A stretch of 64,000 bases of DNA, from assembly GCA_964017155.1 (NCBI GenBank), contig OZ024867.1, positions 12,757,434 to 12,821,433 on the forward strand. Direction: 5' to 3'. The notes beneath the pieces were generated by a model. The model did no database searches. It worked only from the letters and a program-made list of their open reading frames with translations, and had not been told where the DNA came from. A program made the translations under genes and the position numbers. The stretch comes from Oasisia sp. SBJ-2009 (Eukaryota; Annelida; Polychaeta; Sabellida; Siboglinidae). This document shows positions 46,435 through 58,635 of the stretch, one piece after another. How positions within the stretch are numbered: position 1 is the stretch's first letter; each line of letters opens with the position of its first letter.

Positions 46435-46690
46435 ATTTGTGTTTTGTTACACTATTAATCTCGGAATAATGTTCGCAATTTGAAAGATTTCGCCTGCATC
46501 ACACTCAAATGGTGAATAAAACTTCCAGTTTCAAAACAAAATTAATTGACACTAATGCCAAGGCGAGCAAAGTTAACCGCAATACAATTTCATGTTTCAC
46601 TGTCCCTAGTTCTAGATAGCAGACTTCTCTTTACAAATTATTGCTCAGCCAATTTTGGGTCTAGGAGTTGGCTGCCTTCCTATAACATGG
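46435..46690 (+). repeat. dispersed repeat R2, copy 1
   Basis: Shares 'ctcggaataatgttcgcaat', 'cttc.agtttcaaaacaaa' and 'acaaattattgctc.gtcaat' blocks with the inverted copy at 52660-52915. Confidence 0.65.
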
Positions 46691-47995
46691 ACGCAGTCGA
46701 TTTAAGAAGAATGCAGTGGTGAGTTTTTTGCGTTATTCCGTTCTTTGAATATGACTGTCAGTTATGCATTTATCTGTTCACGTCGTCAGGAAATCTGTAG
46801 GTAATTCGTGAAGTTGATCAGTATTTTCTCGTCTCCATATATCTTACTTCTTGTGCTAAATCGACCCTTTACACAGTGGTTCTAGTGTATTTTTGTTGAA
46901 ATATGAATAAGACACTTTCATCAGTATTTTCGAACTATTCAACATTTACACCAAACACATATTAGTATGACTGATATCTTCTTATTCTTGTCTTTGTGTT
47001 GTTAATTCACTTGAAATTAGCCATTAATCAATATTGTTTTATCTTAGTGATGGAATCGGTTTAGTTGTTATGCGTGTTTTTGTCTAGGTATGCTAATGTT
47101 TACATCGATCCATCCATCTTGTCTTATTACAACCATCCCAGCTGAAACACCAGATCAAAGGGTAGTGTGTTATTAATAAGCAATAGAGCACTTTGTGCTG
47201 CATTATTGACAAATAGGCGGCTGTTACGGGATTAGACTAATCGAGGAATTCCTTCAACACGTGGCTTTATGTGTTTAAACTTGTCTCCCGACTCTGTCCT
47301 TACGGGCTCAGACATGTCAAAAAGGATTGCGTGAAAAAGACAAACGCGACACAAAACGCAGAAGGATAAACGTGTCCATGGGAAGAGTTAATAGAAAGTA
47401 GAGTGGCTGTCTGTCTAGAAGGCAGCCGAAGAGCGCTTGATCGTGGTTATAGCAGCACTGGTTAGTATAAATCTAGACGATAGAAGAGAGTTTTTGCTTG
47501 TGTCGAAATTATTATGGTCGGGTGTGTTTGAGTGTGTGTGTGTGTGAGTGAGTGAATTAATTGGTCTGACTCTTATCGTGATGTGTGACTGGTTAGTTAC
47601 AGTTAGTTTTACTTTTGTTGTGTCAAGGAACTGAACGGTTTCAGTTGCTTCACTGTCGTTGGGTCGGGTGAATGAATATTGCTTCACAGTTGACGTGAAA
47701 ATGTCATGAGTTTTAGCATGGAAATCAAGTCCTGTCTCACGTATTATCGACTACCCGGAGTAGATGCAAATAAGTAAACTAGTTGTGCGTCATCTGCAAG
47801 CAAGCAATCTGCTGTTCTCGTTTATTGGATCGGATTACAGAGCACACACACACTACAGATCAATTACGAGCAGCAACTTTGCTTCATTGAACACGTTTTT
47901 TGTGTGGTCTTGTCAGCATAGTAGCGTGATGAGGGTTGAAATTTATCCACCTACAGAAACAACACAGTAGGACAAATAGTTATAAAACGTCATGT
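46691..47995. other. no supported gene
   Basis: Non-coding. Confidence 0.5.
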
Positions 47996-48655
47996 ACAGG
48001 GTGTCCCAAAACAAATGTAACCCATGGAAATGGTTGTCATTTTGTCAATTGTAATGCTATTGTTTTTATTTTTCAGATATAGACAGCTGCGAAGTTAAGA
48101 AAACTAAAACCACAAACTACATGTTTCTGTAAATTTCGCAGTCATTTACAGAATAGGCTCCAAATGTCCACCGTTCTGCTGAAGGCAGACTTGGATTCGG
48201 CGAGCAAAGTTATTGATAACTGTGATGCACTCCTCCTTTGGTATAGCGTTGATCTTCTGCGCAGCATGGGTGGCCATATCAAAACATGGTATCATAGGGC
48301 CACTCTGGTTCGAGAACGCAAACCAGGAGCCGGTGACCGTCAGGAAGGAGCGCTACATTGAAGTCTTGAACCAGCTCTGGGGAGCTCTAGGGCTGTTGAG
48401 TCGAGGTAGAGGAAGGAACAGGGTGCAGAGAGACACACAATGGTTCCCGAAGGGTGGGGCACCTCCCCACACAGCTAATATTACTCTTGACTGGCTGGAT
48501 CACAAGTTTCCGAACCGGCTCATCAGCCGAAAACGCAAGCCGGAGTGGTCCCCCCATTCCCCGGGTCTAAAACCCCAGATTTCTACCTGTGGGGGTTCCT
48601 AAAGGATAATCTCAGACCATCCCTGAGCTCAAGGAAGCAATAACGCAGAAGATCA
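47996..48655. mobile_element. mariner-like transposon remnant, internally inverted
   Basis: 47998-48020 (CAGGGTGTCCCAAAACAAATG) looks like a mariner-type terminus. 48150-48255, read on the minus strand, encodes the transposase C-terminus (INAIPKEECITVINNFARRI then a GGHLE block). From about 48256 the plus strand encodes the middle of the same kind of protein: ISKHGIIGPLWFENAN, GGAPPHTANITLDWLDHKF, EWSPHSPGLKP, and in another frame WGFLKDN. The two parts face opposite ways, so an inversion has occurred. Frameshifts make it inactive. Confidence 0.7.
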
Positions 48656-48713
48656 CCCGCCCACCCACCCACCCATCCACCGTCCATCCACCCGTCCATC
48701 CATCCGTACGTCC

Positions 48714-48792
<79 letters not shown>

Positions 48793-48905
48793 GCTAACTG
48801 TGTGGGGGGTAGGTGGATGTGCGTGTGCACGTATGTATGAGATGTACACACATGCACCCACGCATAAACACAAACACACACACACACACACACACACAAC
48901 ACACA

Positions 48906-48971
<66 letters not shown>

Positions 48972-49056
48972 ACATACACACACACACACACACACATACA
49001 CACACACTCCTCCTCCTCTCTCTCTCTCTTTCTTTCTCTCTCTCTCTCTCTCTCTC
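48656..49056. repeat. (CCAC)n, (AT)n, (CA)n and (CT)n arrays
   Basis: CCAC/CCAT units directly after the mariner remnant, then about 74 bp AT (48716-48789), CA repeats (48866-49008) and CT repeats (49009-49056). Confidence 0.95.
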
Positions 49057-50025
49057 AATTTCACTTCGTTCACATATTCAACAATCAACAAATAACAACG
49101 TATCCAATACTACCAACGAAGCGCCACACACAACCGCCTTCTCTCATCCTATCACAGGGCTTCCTCAGCCATCACTATATAACGACCTCCAATCTGCCAG
49201 CAAAGCGGGCTGAACTCCTGAAGCGGGGAAGACTGCCGCCTAAGCACGTTGATCCTCTAGTGATTACCTGGGCCTGGTGTGCCATTCTAGCGCCATGCCT
49301 CGAGACTCGAGGCTGCGTTCACTGGTAATCACCCGAGTCATTCTTTACTGAGCTCCAGGTTTCGTGACTACGGGCCGTGGGGAATTATGCATAATTAACT
49401 GTCAGACCGGTATCGATGGTCACGTGACCGTGGCCCCCTCGAAAATCTGCAGCGGCGTGGATTTGATTGTACTTAGCCATTGCGAACCGGTTAAATACCC
49501 AATGGCTGCGTTTGTTTAATGCATGAATTGGCATCAGATAGGACGATTCAGTTATTAATAGAATCGTGTGTGTGCGCGTGCATTTGAGCGTATGTGCGTG
49601 CGTGCACGCATGTTTGCACTTGTGCTCTGGTGTGTGTGTGTGTGGGTGGGTGGGTGGGTGGGTGGGTGTATGCACGTTTCCTGTTTTTTCTAATATGGAT
49701 AATGTTGTTGCAGTTGTGTACACTTATTTTTTCGAGGTATTAACATTGTTTAAATAAACGACCCTGGCATCTCTACGTGAAACACGATATTGCGGTAAAC
49801 GTTTACACTTAGAATACTATGTATTTTGTCGCTGACATATTTGCATATAAGCACCGACGGACTCACGTATATGTGTATGCGGCTACCCTACACCCTCTCA
49901 CGTGACTCCGTCTCCCCTGCATATACATGTTGGATGTTTTTTTTTCAAATACTTTAACACGACGTCATCAAACACGTGCATTAAAGACGTCCCTTACATT
50001 GTAGGACCAAGGAAGGACGGTTACC
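49057..50025. other. upstream region of the sema-like gene
   Basis: No coding domain. A GT/GGGT run lies at 49630-49670. Near the gene, a TATAAG motif at about 49847 and a CACGTG E-box at about 49900 are the only promoter-like elements noticed, and neither is compelling. Confidence 0.35.
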
Positions 50026-51787
50026 ATGGATACCTACACAACAACACTGGTTTTGTTTATCGCCGCTGTACAGCTCACACGAGCCAGACTCCTGATTGGC
50101 TGCGATCCGCGCGGGGAACTATGGGTAGGCGCCGTTGACGACAGCGAAAGCGAGACAGTCCGTCGGTCTGCGGTCACGCTCGGAAGCCTGAGCGATAATA
50201 GAGAACACAACACTACCGCTTCCGCGGACGTCCGCCAGGCGGCGCTGCGGGGTAATCGCTATGGCACGATGTCGTATGATCTTTTCTCTGATAACATTCT
50301 CGTCGAATTACTCAACCGTGACGGATCATTCCGAGGGCTCACAACGATCCCGGCGTGTCGACCGGCGGCGAAATCTCCCGACGTCGCGAAAGTAGTTCCG
50401 GACAGTGCCGTGCTGGAACGCGTGTCCATCGTGGACGCCGGAAACCCGTATCTGGTGACATGCGCGGGAGTGGGTCACGATTGCGGGTGGAGCGCATTCA
50501 CGTACTTCTATTCGGTGATCTACTTCCTGTTTGTCGGACAATACGGGACATCGGAAAACGCGTTAACGACGCGCGTGGAACTGCGCGCGCTCACCGGATG
50601 CACGGACATTTTGTTCCCGACCGACCCCACGTCCGCTAAGACGGCGGAGTTCCCCGTTCTCAACTGTTCCCGGATCGTGGCGACCGTGCTCGAGGTGCCC
50701 CCTGGCGGAGACGCCGGCTGGACGTTGCGCGCGGGGAAACACATGGCGGTTGAGCCAATAGACAACACGCTGCATTTCTTCTTCCAAATATCACAAACGA
50801 GAACGTCTTCGTTTAAAGCTGGCGACTCGCACGGTTACGGTGACAACAAACACACGGACTACATTGCGGACGAGTTTACAGAGAATGATGTGAGTGATTG
50901 GGCTAACGCGAAGGAAAACGAGTGGAACCGGCTGAAGTTGTTCACGCTAGATAAGGATAAGCCGAAAAAGAACAAAGGAAACGTTGCATATGTGTTGGAC
51001 AGTAAAAAACAAAATGGCGTCGTTCGTAGCAATGAATCCGATAGTGCTAATCGCAGTAAAGATGATGGAGATAATATATTCCCATATTCCGCCGGCACCC
51101 CGAGCAACGTTACAAACAATCATGACGTCACAAACAACTATGACGTCATAAACAAAAATGGCAGCGCCGATGGTAGCGGGAATAACAGCCGAGTAGACGC
51201 AAATTATAAACACATCACGATTCACGACCTAACAGCCACACACCACGGGAACAGCGACAATAATACTAACGCAGTAACGCAAAATACGAACTTTGTTACC
51301 AGTGATATTAGCAATGCAGCAACAGACAGCGCGAACAATTCGGATAACGCAAATATGAGCACTTTTAAGAACATCGACGGTTCACATAACGAAAAGAAAC
51401 CGACACATCATTTTGCTCAAAATCGGACACATTCAAACGCAACAGCTGAAGATAACCCGAATAAAACAACTTCCGGTTCCACAAACGGACCAACAGACGC
51501 GTCGGTTACTACTAGCACTAGTAACGTTGACGTTACTGGTAGCAGTATTAGTGCTGATATTACAAACACCACGGATTATCGTGTGCCCAATCACACAGCG
51601 TACAATAACTCTATCGTGAAAGATGCGGGCAAAAACAAAACAACAAACAGTGAACGACTGTATACGGTACAAACATCTCTGTATCGCGTCACGAACATTG
51701 GTCGGGTGGATGTATTACACGCGGAGACAGACCGTGTCAGTGGACGAACGCTACCATTACGAGGGTACGGCGGTGTATCTGCACAAG
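50026..51787 (+). CDS. secreted sema/plexin-like protein, first coding exon
   Basis: The ATG sits in a strong context (ACCATGG). 587 whole codons run to a consensus donor (CAAG then GTAAGT at 51788) in phase 1. Residues 1-20 form a signal peptide ([16 protein letters not shown]). Residues 21-260 contain six cysteines and plexin/sema-like patterns: [13 protein letters not shown] (C-x6-C as in sema strands) and [20 protein letters not shown]. About 265-555 is a hydrophilic Asn/Thr/Ser/Asp insert with many N-x-S/T sites. Blade-like sequence resumes with [18 protein letters not shown]. The fold call is inference. GC content and codon regularity contrast with the flanks. No membrane span is seen. 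Confidence 0.65.
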
Positions 51788-51792
51788 GTAAG

Positions 51793-52002
<210 letters not shown>

Positions 52003-52308
52003 AAAGCATATTAGTAATTATGGTAGCAACATCCGGGTAGTATATCCAGGTACATTGTATACCATTGGCCTGAAGTAGGGGTCGCTGCTGTTAACGACGT
52101 AATTGCCAGTCAGCAGTACTGTAGCTCAGTGCGATGACCACTAGATGGCGGGGCTGGTCGTCTCTATTTATTTTTATTGTCCTTGGTACTTGTCGGAGAA
52201 ACGGTTATCATAGAATTCCAACTAAGTATTGTTATGGTGCTCTAGGGCGAGTATGTATACATGAGTTCCTGTTTACATGTTTTGTGTATCTATCTCTCCA
52301 CTCTACAG

Positions 52309-52400
52309 GTGAATTCGCATTTGTGCGAACGAAAGAGGTTATTAAGAGGCTTTATCGCAAATACGATTTCATGACTGTATTTTGTACTGTCGAAACGTGA
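52309..52400 (+). CDS. possible alternative last exon of the sema-like gene
   Basis: A good acceptor (CTCTCCACTCTACAG) is phase-compatible with the first exon and gives EFAFVRTKEVIKRLYRKYDF, MTVFCTVET and then TGA. A further GTAAGT donor at 52569 ends an open frame (about 52349-52568) that is also phase 1 at its 3' side but not joined to this acceptor in frame. Either an alternative terminal exon or a non-functional coincidence. Confidence 0.25.
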
Positions 52401-52659
52401 TTATTCATGCGGCTTTTCTGTTTCCTAAACGACGCGTGTCGTTGCTAGGTCGGCTCTTGTGCTGGGCGACATTTGATCGTCTCTACTGTGCCAACATCGC
52501 TTCTCGGATTGACATTCGCCAAACCCTGGTCGAGCCGGGGGAAGCGGCAAAACGAGGAATATGTTTCGGTAAGTGGGCAAAGATAAGTCTTTAAAGAGAG
52601 AAGTTGTTCCTCTACCCGGGTTTAACCTGCGTAATAATTAGTTTAAGGACGTCAACTCT

Positions 52660-52915
52660 CTGGCACGTCGGAACATGGGCACATTATAGGGAGGGTGCCA
52701 GCTCATCTGCTCAGAATTGACCGAGCAATAATTTGTTACGGGAAGCCAGTCTAGAACGTGGGAACGTTATACATAAAAGGGTATTATGGTTAATTCTGCC
52801 CGTCTCGGTTTAAGGCCAATCAGCTTTGTTTTGAAGCTGCTTGCTTTGTTCGCCATTTTGAACGTAATGAAAGTGGATTCCTTCAAATTGCGAACATTAT
52901 TCCGAGCTTAGTAAA
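52660..52915 (-). repeat. dispersed repeat R2, copy 2
   Basis: Inverted relative to 46435-46690. Lies in the intron of the sema-like gene. Confidence 0.65.
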
Positions 52916-53160
52916 GTAACTTTGTTAAAGTAATTTTTTTTATCTTTTGGACGCATTCAATTTTAAATACATATTTTATTTTAAATAACATTTTAGACAT
53001 ATTATAATTATTTATTTATTAGCTTCACATTATAATTTTTTAATATATAACTTATCATTTGAAAGGGCATTTTAGATATAGGCATTTATTTATTTACTAG
53101 CTTACCGTAACTATTTTTAAATAAGTAATGTGTCATTTTAAAGGATATCTATGATACATT
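52916..53160. repeat. AT-rich tandem repeat R3
   Basis: Units of about 70 bp with 'aagggcattttagatata', 'tatttatttactagctta' and 'aataagtaatgt.tcattttaaa' repeat here and again at 61.6-61.98 kb. Confidence 0.6.
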
Positions 53161-53329
53161 TTATTCATGCATATTCCTCGCGCATATTTACAGCTATGGC
53201 GAATGGCAACATAATCTAACAAATCCAGCAAATGCAATCTGTTCTGGACGAAACAGTGCAATAACCTATGCACCGAACGACATACATGCATAAATAAATC
53301 AGTATTAAATGGATGCAGATTTAGCTGTA

Positions 53330-53440
53330 AGGCAAATGACGAGTTTTCTTGGCGCCGCGTGAAACTAATTAAACGTCTGGTTATTGGACGCCTGGAAATT
53401 CGCGGCACGAATTTGCCTGATTAGATTACGGACAGAGGGC
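53330..53440. other. possible conserved intronic regulatory block
   Basis: GC-balanced, repeat-free sequence with homeodomain-type sites (ACTAATTAAACG, GGTTATTGGACG, CTGATTAGATTACGG) inside the large intron, against an AT-rich background. Candidate enhancer. Confidence 0.25.
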
Positions 53441-54067
53441 GAAGTTGTGACAATCGGCAAAATGCACATGGCGAAGAAACTCGTGTATGCTCTGGGGTAT
53501 GCCATTGTTGAACGCCGCCAAAATACCAATACGGTGTGATTTGAAGTGTCCGGTACATTTCCGGCACGTACGTGAGTGCGTACGAGAGTAAACAGGCACG
53601 AATAGAGGAGTTTGTATGTACATATAAATATGTGCCTCGTCTTGGATACTTTACCTTACACTGTTTTTATTACTACTATGCTGAATAATAATTATATTAT
53701 TATTATTATTGTTGGTCTAAAAATGTCGCGTTATTGGCATTAATAGTATTGTTTTAATATGATGTTTTATATGTAAAAGCGTCATGAGCGCCACCACGTG
53801 GCAGATACCGGCGCTATACAAATTGCTAATATTATTATTATTATTAATATTATTATTATTACTGCGGCAAGTCCAAATCTGGGTAATACACCACAATGGA
53901 ACGTAAGTATATGTATTGCCTGTATATTCCAAACGAAAACAAAATTATGATAGGTTGCTTATAACAATCGACCTCCGATTGTATTTAATTGTCATATAAA
54001 GCAGTCGCCTAAATAAAAACATCTACGAAAATCACAGAGTAATGACACTAACGTCTGTTCTCAACAG

Positions 54068-54309
54068 GAACAAGTGCCACCGATCCATACGTGATTTCCG
54101 GGGTTGCTATGGCAGCTGACGGTTGGCAGCTGACAATATATTTCGGCTGTCATTTTGGTGATTCAGCGCCAGGGGGCGCTGGCGTGGTCGAGACGGATCT
54201 GTTCATTGGCCGGACAAAAGTCATGGAGCTCACCGACGTCGATGGAAGAGTGTCTGCCGATTCTATCCTCCAAGTGGCGCGTGTGTCAGTCACATGTCCG
54301 ACTGTATGA
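54068..54309 (+). CDS. sema/plexin-like protein, last exon
   Basis: Acceptor TTCTCAACAG; joining to 51787 in phase 1 keeps the frame and gives GTSATDPYVISGVAMAADGW at the junction, then IYFGCHFGD, DLFIGRTKVMELT and ILQVARVSVTCPTV-stop. The start matches a sema blade pattern (V-SG-x-MAADGWQLTIYFG) and the end resembles the sema close (V-R-V-V-x-C) just before where a PSI domain would follow. The predicted product is 667 residues. A GTATGA donor-like site at 54304 could instead lead to further exons. Confidence 0.6.
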
Positions 54310-54812
54310 CGTCGTCAACTATGCGACTTGCTAATTATCTCTTCCGTCCACTTATGATATTGTAATCTTCCTGATTGTGTATCATCCGTCGTTCAAACGT
54401 GTAATTCTCATTAATCATGTCAAATGTATTTTGTGCTGTAAAACAATGCATAACATATTTTTAGTAAACGAAGGAAATATTTTGATATAATAGTGCAATT
54501 ACGTAAACATAATTAAATTTGCAATGTGTTAGCTTAATAGATGTGGTATTCTCCAAGAATCTAAGGTCAACTGTTGGCTCAAACTGTCACAAAAAGTACA
54601 CAATTTTTTCTTTGCAACTACTATCACGAATACTTATTATAATTGTTGGTGAGGACAATCTTGTTGAAATACTGAATATATATGCTTTTCGGACCGCGTT
54701 GTTTAGATAAGAAGTCTGGTGTCATAAATGCCTTCTATTTTCGGTTCGCTAGTTACCGCAATGGAGAATACTAGTCCAGTTTACGAGGCATTGTAATTGT
54801 TATCTTTCGGCC
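54310..54812. other. 3' flank of the sema-like gene
   Basis: No clear AATAAA within the first 300 bp. Non-coding. Confidence 0.45.
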
Positions 54813-54985
54813 ACCGAACGAACGAACGAACGAACGAACGAACGAACGAACGAACGAACGAACGAACGAACGAACGAACGAACGAACGAACGAACGAACG
54901 AACGAACGAACGAACGAACGAAAGAGCGAGCGAGCGAGCGAGCGAGCGAATGAGCAAACGAATGAACGAACGAAGGAACGAATAA
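54813..54985. repeat. (AACG)n with (GAGC)n patch
   Basis: Third AACG-type array of the window, followed by GAGC variants, the mirror of the order at 18.3 kb. Confidence 0.97.
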
Positions 54986-55454
54986 ACATGGTAGTCATTT
55001 ACCTAAATGACAGCCTGACAATTGAACTGATATAACATTATGAAAGGCATCCGTGTTCAATGTCTTGCTTGCTATGTTTAACACATATAATTGTGTTATT
55101 TTTAATATGTACCCATTTTTATAGCGCTCTTTTCATACATTAAAGCTTGCTCAAAAACGCAGTGAATAATCAATAAAATGTATAAAACAAAACCGAGTAA
55201 ACATGTCTACATTCATTGTTAGTTGGTGCAGTCTACGGCGAACCTGGCGAAATACCGAAGCTCCTCACGCGTCGAGGGTATGAGGGGAACCTCGTAGTTT
55301 AACGATCTGTACACGAGACATCGTATAAGAGATGCTACCATGTTTGTAACCCACAGTGTAGAGTGCGTCCGGTCCAGTGTCATCATTGCAATAACCGATG
55401 CCGCCCTAACGACAACACAAGCACATCCTACGTACACTGTCTGCCACCTGCTCA
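54986..55454. other. no supported gene
   Basis: Non-coding. Confidence 0.5.
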
Positions 55455-55640
55455 ACCAACCCCGGAATCTGGCTTCCGTCAACGCGACACACAGTACACT
55501 GTCGACCGATCTATGTTTTTGAATGGTCCATATTCTAATAGCAAGCATAAAATGATTGTATGGAATACATAATGGAAAATATAAACAATGCCACATTGAA
55601 TTACTTTCGAATAGTATAACCATCTGTTCTACAAACTCAT
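55455..55640 (+). repeat. direct duplicate, copy 1 (unexpanded)
   Basis: Contains 'caacgcgacacacagtac' and then 'gtcgaccgat', 'ccatattctaatagcaagca' and 'gaatagtataaccat'. Paired with 55965-56165. Confidence 0.8.
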
Positions 55641-55679
55641 GCTTACACGGGAATGTGACTTCCTTCAACGGCATCCAGG

Positions 55680-55965
55680 ACAAAATCTCTTCCTGACATA
55701 ATCCCCTCGGACAAAATCCCATCCGGACAGAATCCCCTCCAGACTAAGTCCCCTCCAGACTAAGTCCCCTCCAGACTAAATCCCCTTACTAACATTTCAA
55801 TTCGGACAACGCATTTTGTAAACATATTGAATCCCATCAGGCAAAACCATAGCCTCACCACCTAACCCCAAACCCCAATACTTGACCCTAATCCCAACAC
55901 CTAACCTCAATACCTTCGGATTTTGTCCGACGGGATTCTGTCCGGAGGGGATTCTGTCCGGTTGC
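55680..55965. mobile_element. fold-back/MITE with GTCCGG-rich inverted ends
   Basis: The left end ('cggacaaaatcccatccgg', 'acagaatcccctcc', three 'agactaagtcccctcc' units) is inverted at the right end ('ggattttgtccgacggg', 'attctgtccggaggggatt'). The centre has degenerate CCTAACCCCAA telomere-like sequence. It lies exactly between the two duplicate blocks. Confidence 0.65.
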
Positions 55966-55975
55966 CCTTCAACGC

Positions 55976-56026
<51 letters not shown>

Positions 56027-56165
56027 CCGTCGACCGATTTATGCTTTTACACGATCCATATTCCAATGGCAAGCATAAAGTGAATGTGTGGAGTACATAA
56101 CGGAAAATATCAATAATACCGCAGTGAATGCTCATTACGGAATAGTATAACCATAGATCAAACTT
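55965..56165 (+). repeat. direct duplicate, copy 2 with (CA)n expansion
   Basis: Same flanks as copy 1, but 'cgacacacagtacactgtcg' is replaced by 'cgacac(ac)n...aaaaccgtcg', a run of about 44 bp (55979-56022). Confidence 0.8.
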
Positions 56166-57126
56166 GTGTTGTTTTTCTCCTCTTGACTTCCCGGTTGTCA
56201 GTGGTGAGGTTGGCCATGGTTACCGTTGATTTTACTTCGTTTTTTCTTCACTCACTTTTCTCTCACTATATTCTCTATCAACTGTCTCCAACCCCTATAT
56301 TTTACTGTTTTTCTCCTATATTAAAGATGACATTGTGCATGAACTTGGCCGAGCAATTGACCAACAAAACAACTTTCTAATGATGAGTAATCTTCTTGTA
56401 AATTTCTACATACACGATGTAGAATTAGATCTAGCAATATGAAAGATATTAAAGGTTTTTTCCATTAATTGAATGCAAGCAGCCTAAATGCAGATTTATA
56501 ATAATTTAATTAAGTTTTGTTCAAGGTTCTGATATACTATTTAATTATGGCCATCTCGGAAACCTGAAATGATATTAAAGCACTGCAGCAGCGTCGTCTA
56601 TCTTTGTGGAAGTACTAAAATATGTATAGATAAAAGAAGATAAGTTGTCACTTACGTACATAGCGACATTAATTGTAATCAGCTTGAAAGTAAATCGTTA
56701 TCAGTACATTTTATCATCGAACGTATCCCAGTGGAATTGGTTACTGAAAACAAAACAAACAAAAAACATTGAGCTCTATCTGCTGCTAATGTTGACATCT
56801 TCTGTGGAAATATTACGAACGTTTTCTTTTTGAAACAGAAAACTAATGTTTCTATTCGGAAATTGGAACGGTGGCAATTCTGAATGATGGGAAATATTAC
56901 GCAAATACACAATGCAGTCTAGTAATTTAATCGTGAACTGGAAGGTTTTATTTGGTGGAGTCAGAGGCGAAAGCTGACGGGATCCAGAAGAACTAGAATA
57001 ATCGCACGTTGCAGATGTGTATCTGGTACAATGAGGTTATCAGACTTCCACAGTCACTTTCCATTTACCTTTTCGTTTGTATGCATTATACACCATGTCC
57101 CCAACGGCCTCAGTGTGATAGTCCGT
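56166..57126. other. no supported gene
   Basis: Non-coding. Confidence 0.5.
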
Positions 57127-57740
57127 CTCTTGTCACCGAGTCTCGCTCAAGACTCGGTGGTGTCACCAAGTCTCGCTCAAGACTCAGTGGTGTCACCAAG
57201 TCTCGCTCAAGACTCAGTGGTGTCACCAAGTCTCGCTCAAGCCTCAGTGGTGTCACCAAGTCTCGCTCAAGACTCAGTGATGTCACCGAGTCTCGCTCAA
57301 GACTCAGTGGTGTCACCAAGTCTCGCTCAAGACTCAGTGGTGTCACCAAGTCTCGCTCAAGACTCAGTGGTGTCACCAAGTCTCGCTCAAGACTCAGTGG
57401 TGTCACCAAGTCTCGCTCAAGACTTAGTGGTGTCACCGAGTCTTGCTCAAGTCTCAGTGGTGTCACCGTGTTTCGCTCAAGACTGACTCGCTGGTGTCAC
57501 CATGTCTCGCTCAAGACCCAGTGGTGTCACCGAGTCTCGCTCAAGACTCACTTGTGTCACCGTGTCTCACACAAGACTGACTCAGTGGTGTCACCGAGTC
57601 TCGCTCAAGACTTAGTGGTGTCACCATGTCTCGCTCAAGACTCACTGGTGTCACCAAGTCTCGCTCAAGACTCACTGGTGTCACCAAGTCTCGCTCAAGA
57701 CTCAGTGGTGTCACCGAGTGTCGCTCAAGACCCAGTGGTG
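57127..57740. repeat. 30-bp minisatellite, about 20 units
   Basis: Unit TGTCACCAAGTCTCGCTCAA + GACTCAGTGG. Because 30 is a multiple of three and the unit lacks stops, long frames stay open on both strands (GVTKSRSRLS, VVSPSLAQDS, DLVTPLSLER). No flanking gene structure supports translation. Later units carry short insertions. Confidence 0.95.
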
Positions 57741-58250
57741 GCTGATGGATTACTTCACGAGAAATGCAGATCATTTATGAAAGTAAATACTTAATATAAC
57801 GTTGATATTAAAAACATCTTAAACTTCACATTTTTTACACATCATTATATGCATGATTGGATGGTTTTGTTGTTCCTGTTTATGATTTTAAAATAAGAGA
57901 TGGTGAGGATAAAATAAATCTAATAATAAATAATAATACTAATATGCTTTATTTCTACACTGGTCTCCAGAGTATGAGTTTGTTCAATAGTGTGTACATA
58001 CTACATCGTCATCTATAAAACAATATAAGTTATGTACAAATAAAATATAAATTAGTGATATAATTGTGACCATGGATGTTTTCTATAAAAATAAACAATT
58101 ATTAAATTAAGTGTCTCTGTTCGTATGTGTGGTGTGTAATTATTTTTTATGTTACCATTATATTGTGTGGCTGTGTGAGGTTGTGGCTACCCGTACAGCG
58201 TAATAAACTAATAGTTTAGTATTTAATATTAATAGTGAGGATATCTGTGA
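57741..58250. other. no supported gene
   Basis: AT-rich non-coding. Confidence 0.5.
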
Positions 58251-58415
<165 letters not shown>

Positions 58416-58635
58416 CAACATAATACTCATTGATATAATATAAAAGAGGAAAATAAGTATATAAATAATTAGATTACTTCATAAACTTCGAACTACAAAA
58501 AGTAAAACGTGAAAATATAAATTTAATTATTCAAATACAAATATCCGATATAGTTTAAATAATTATCCAACAAGTGTGAAACTATTTAAATTGATAAAAT
58601 GTATTAACCGTTACAGATTTGCGTACGATATACAC

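Noticed and set aside
55835..55920. Interstitial telomeric repeat (CCCTAA)n
   Set aside because: Units are degenerate and non-tandem, inside a fold-back element. Not a telomere relic on this evidence.
57009..57794. 261-codon frame across the minisatellite
   Set aside because: Open only because the 30-bp unit is in codon register; no gene features on either side.
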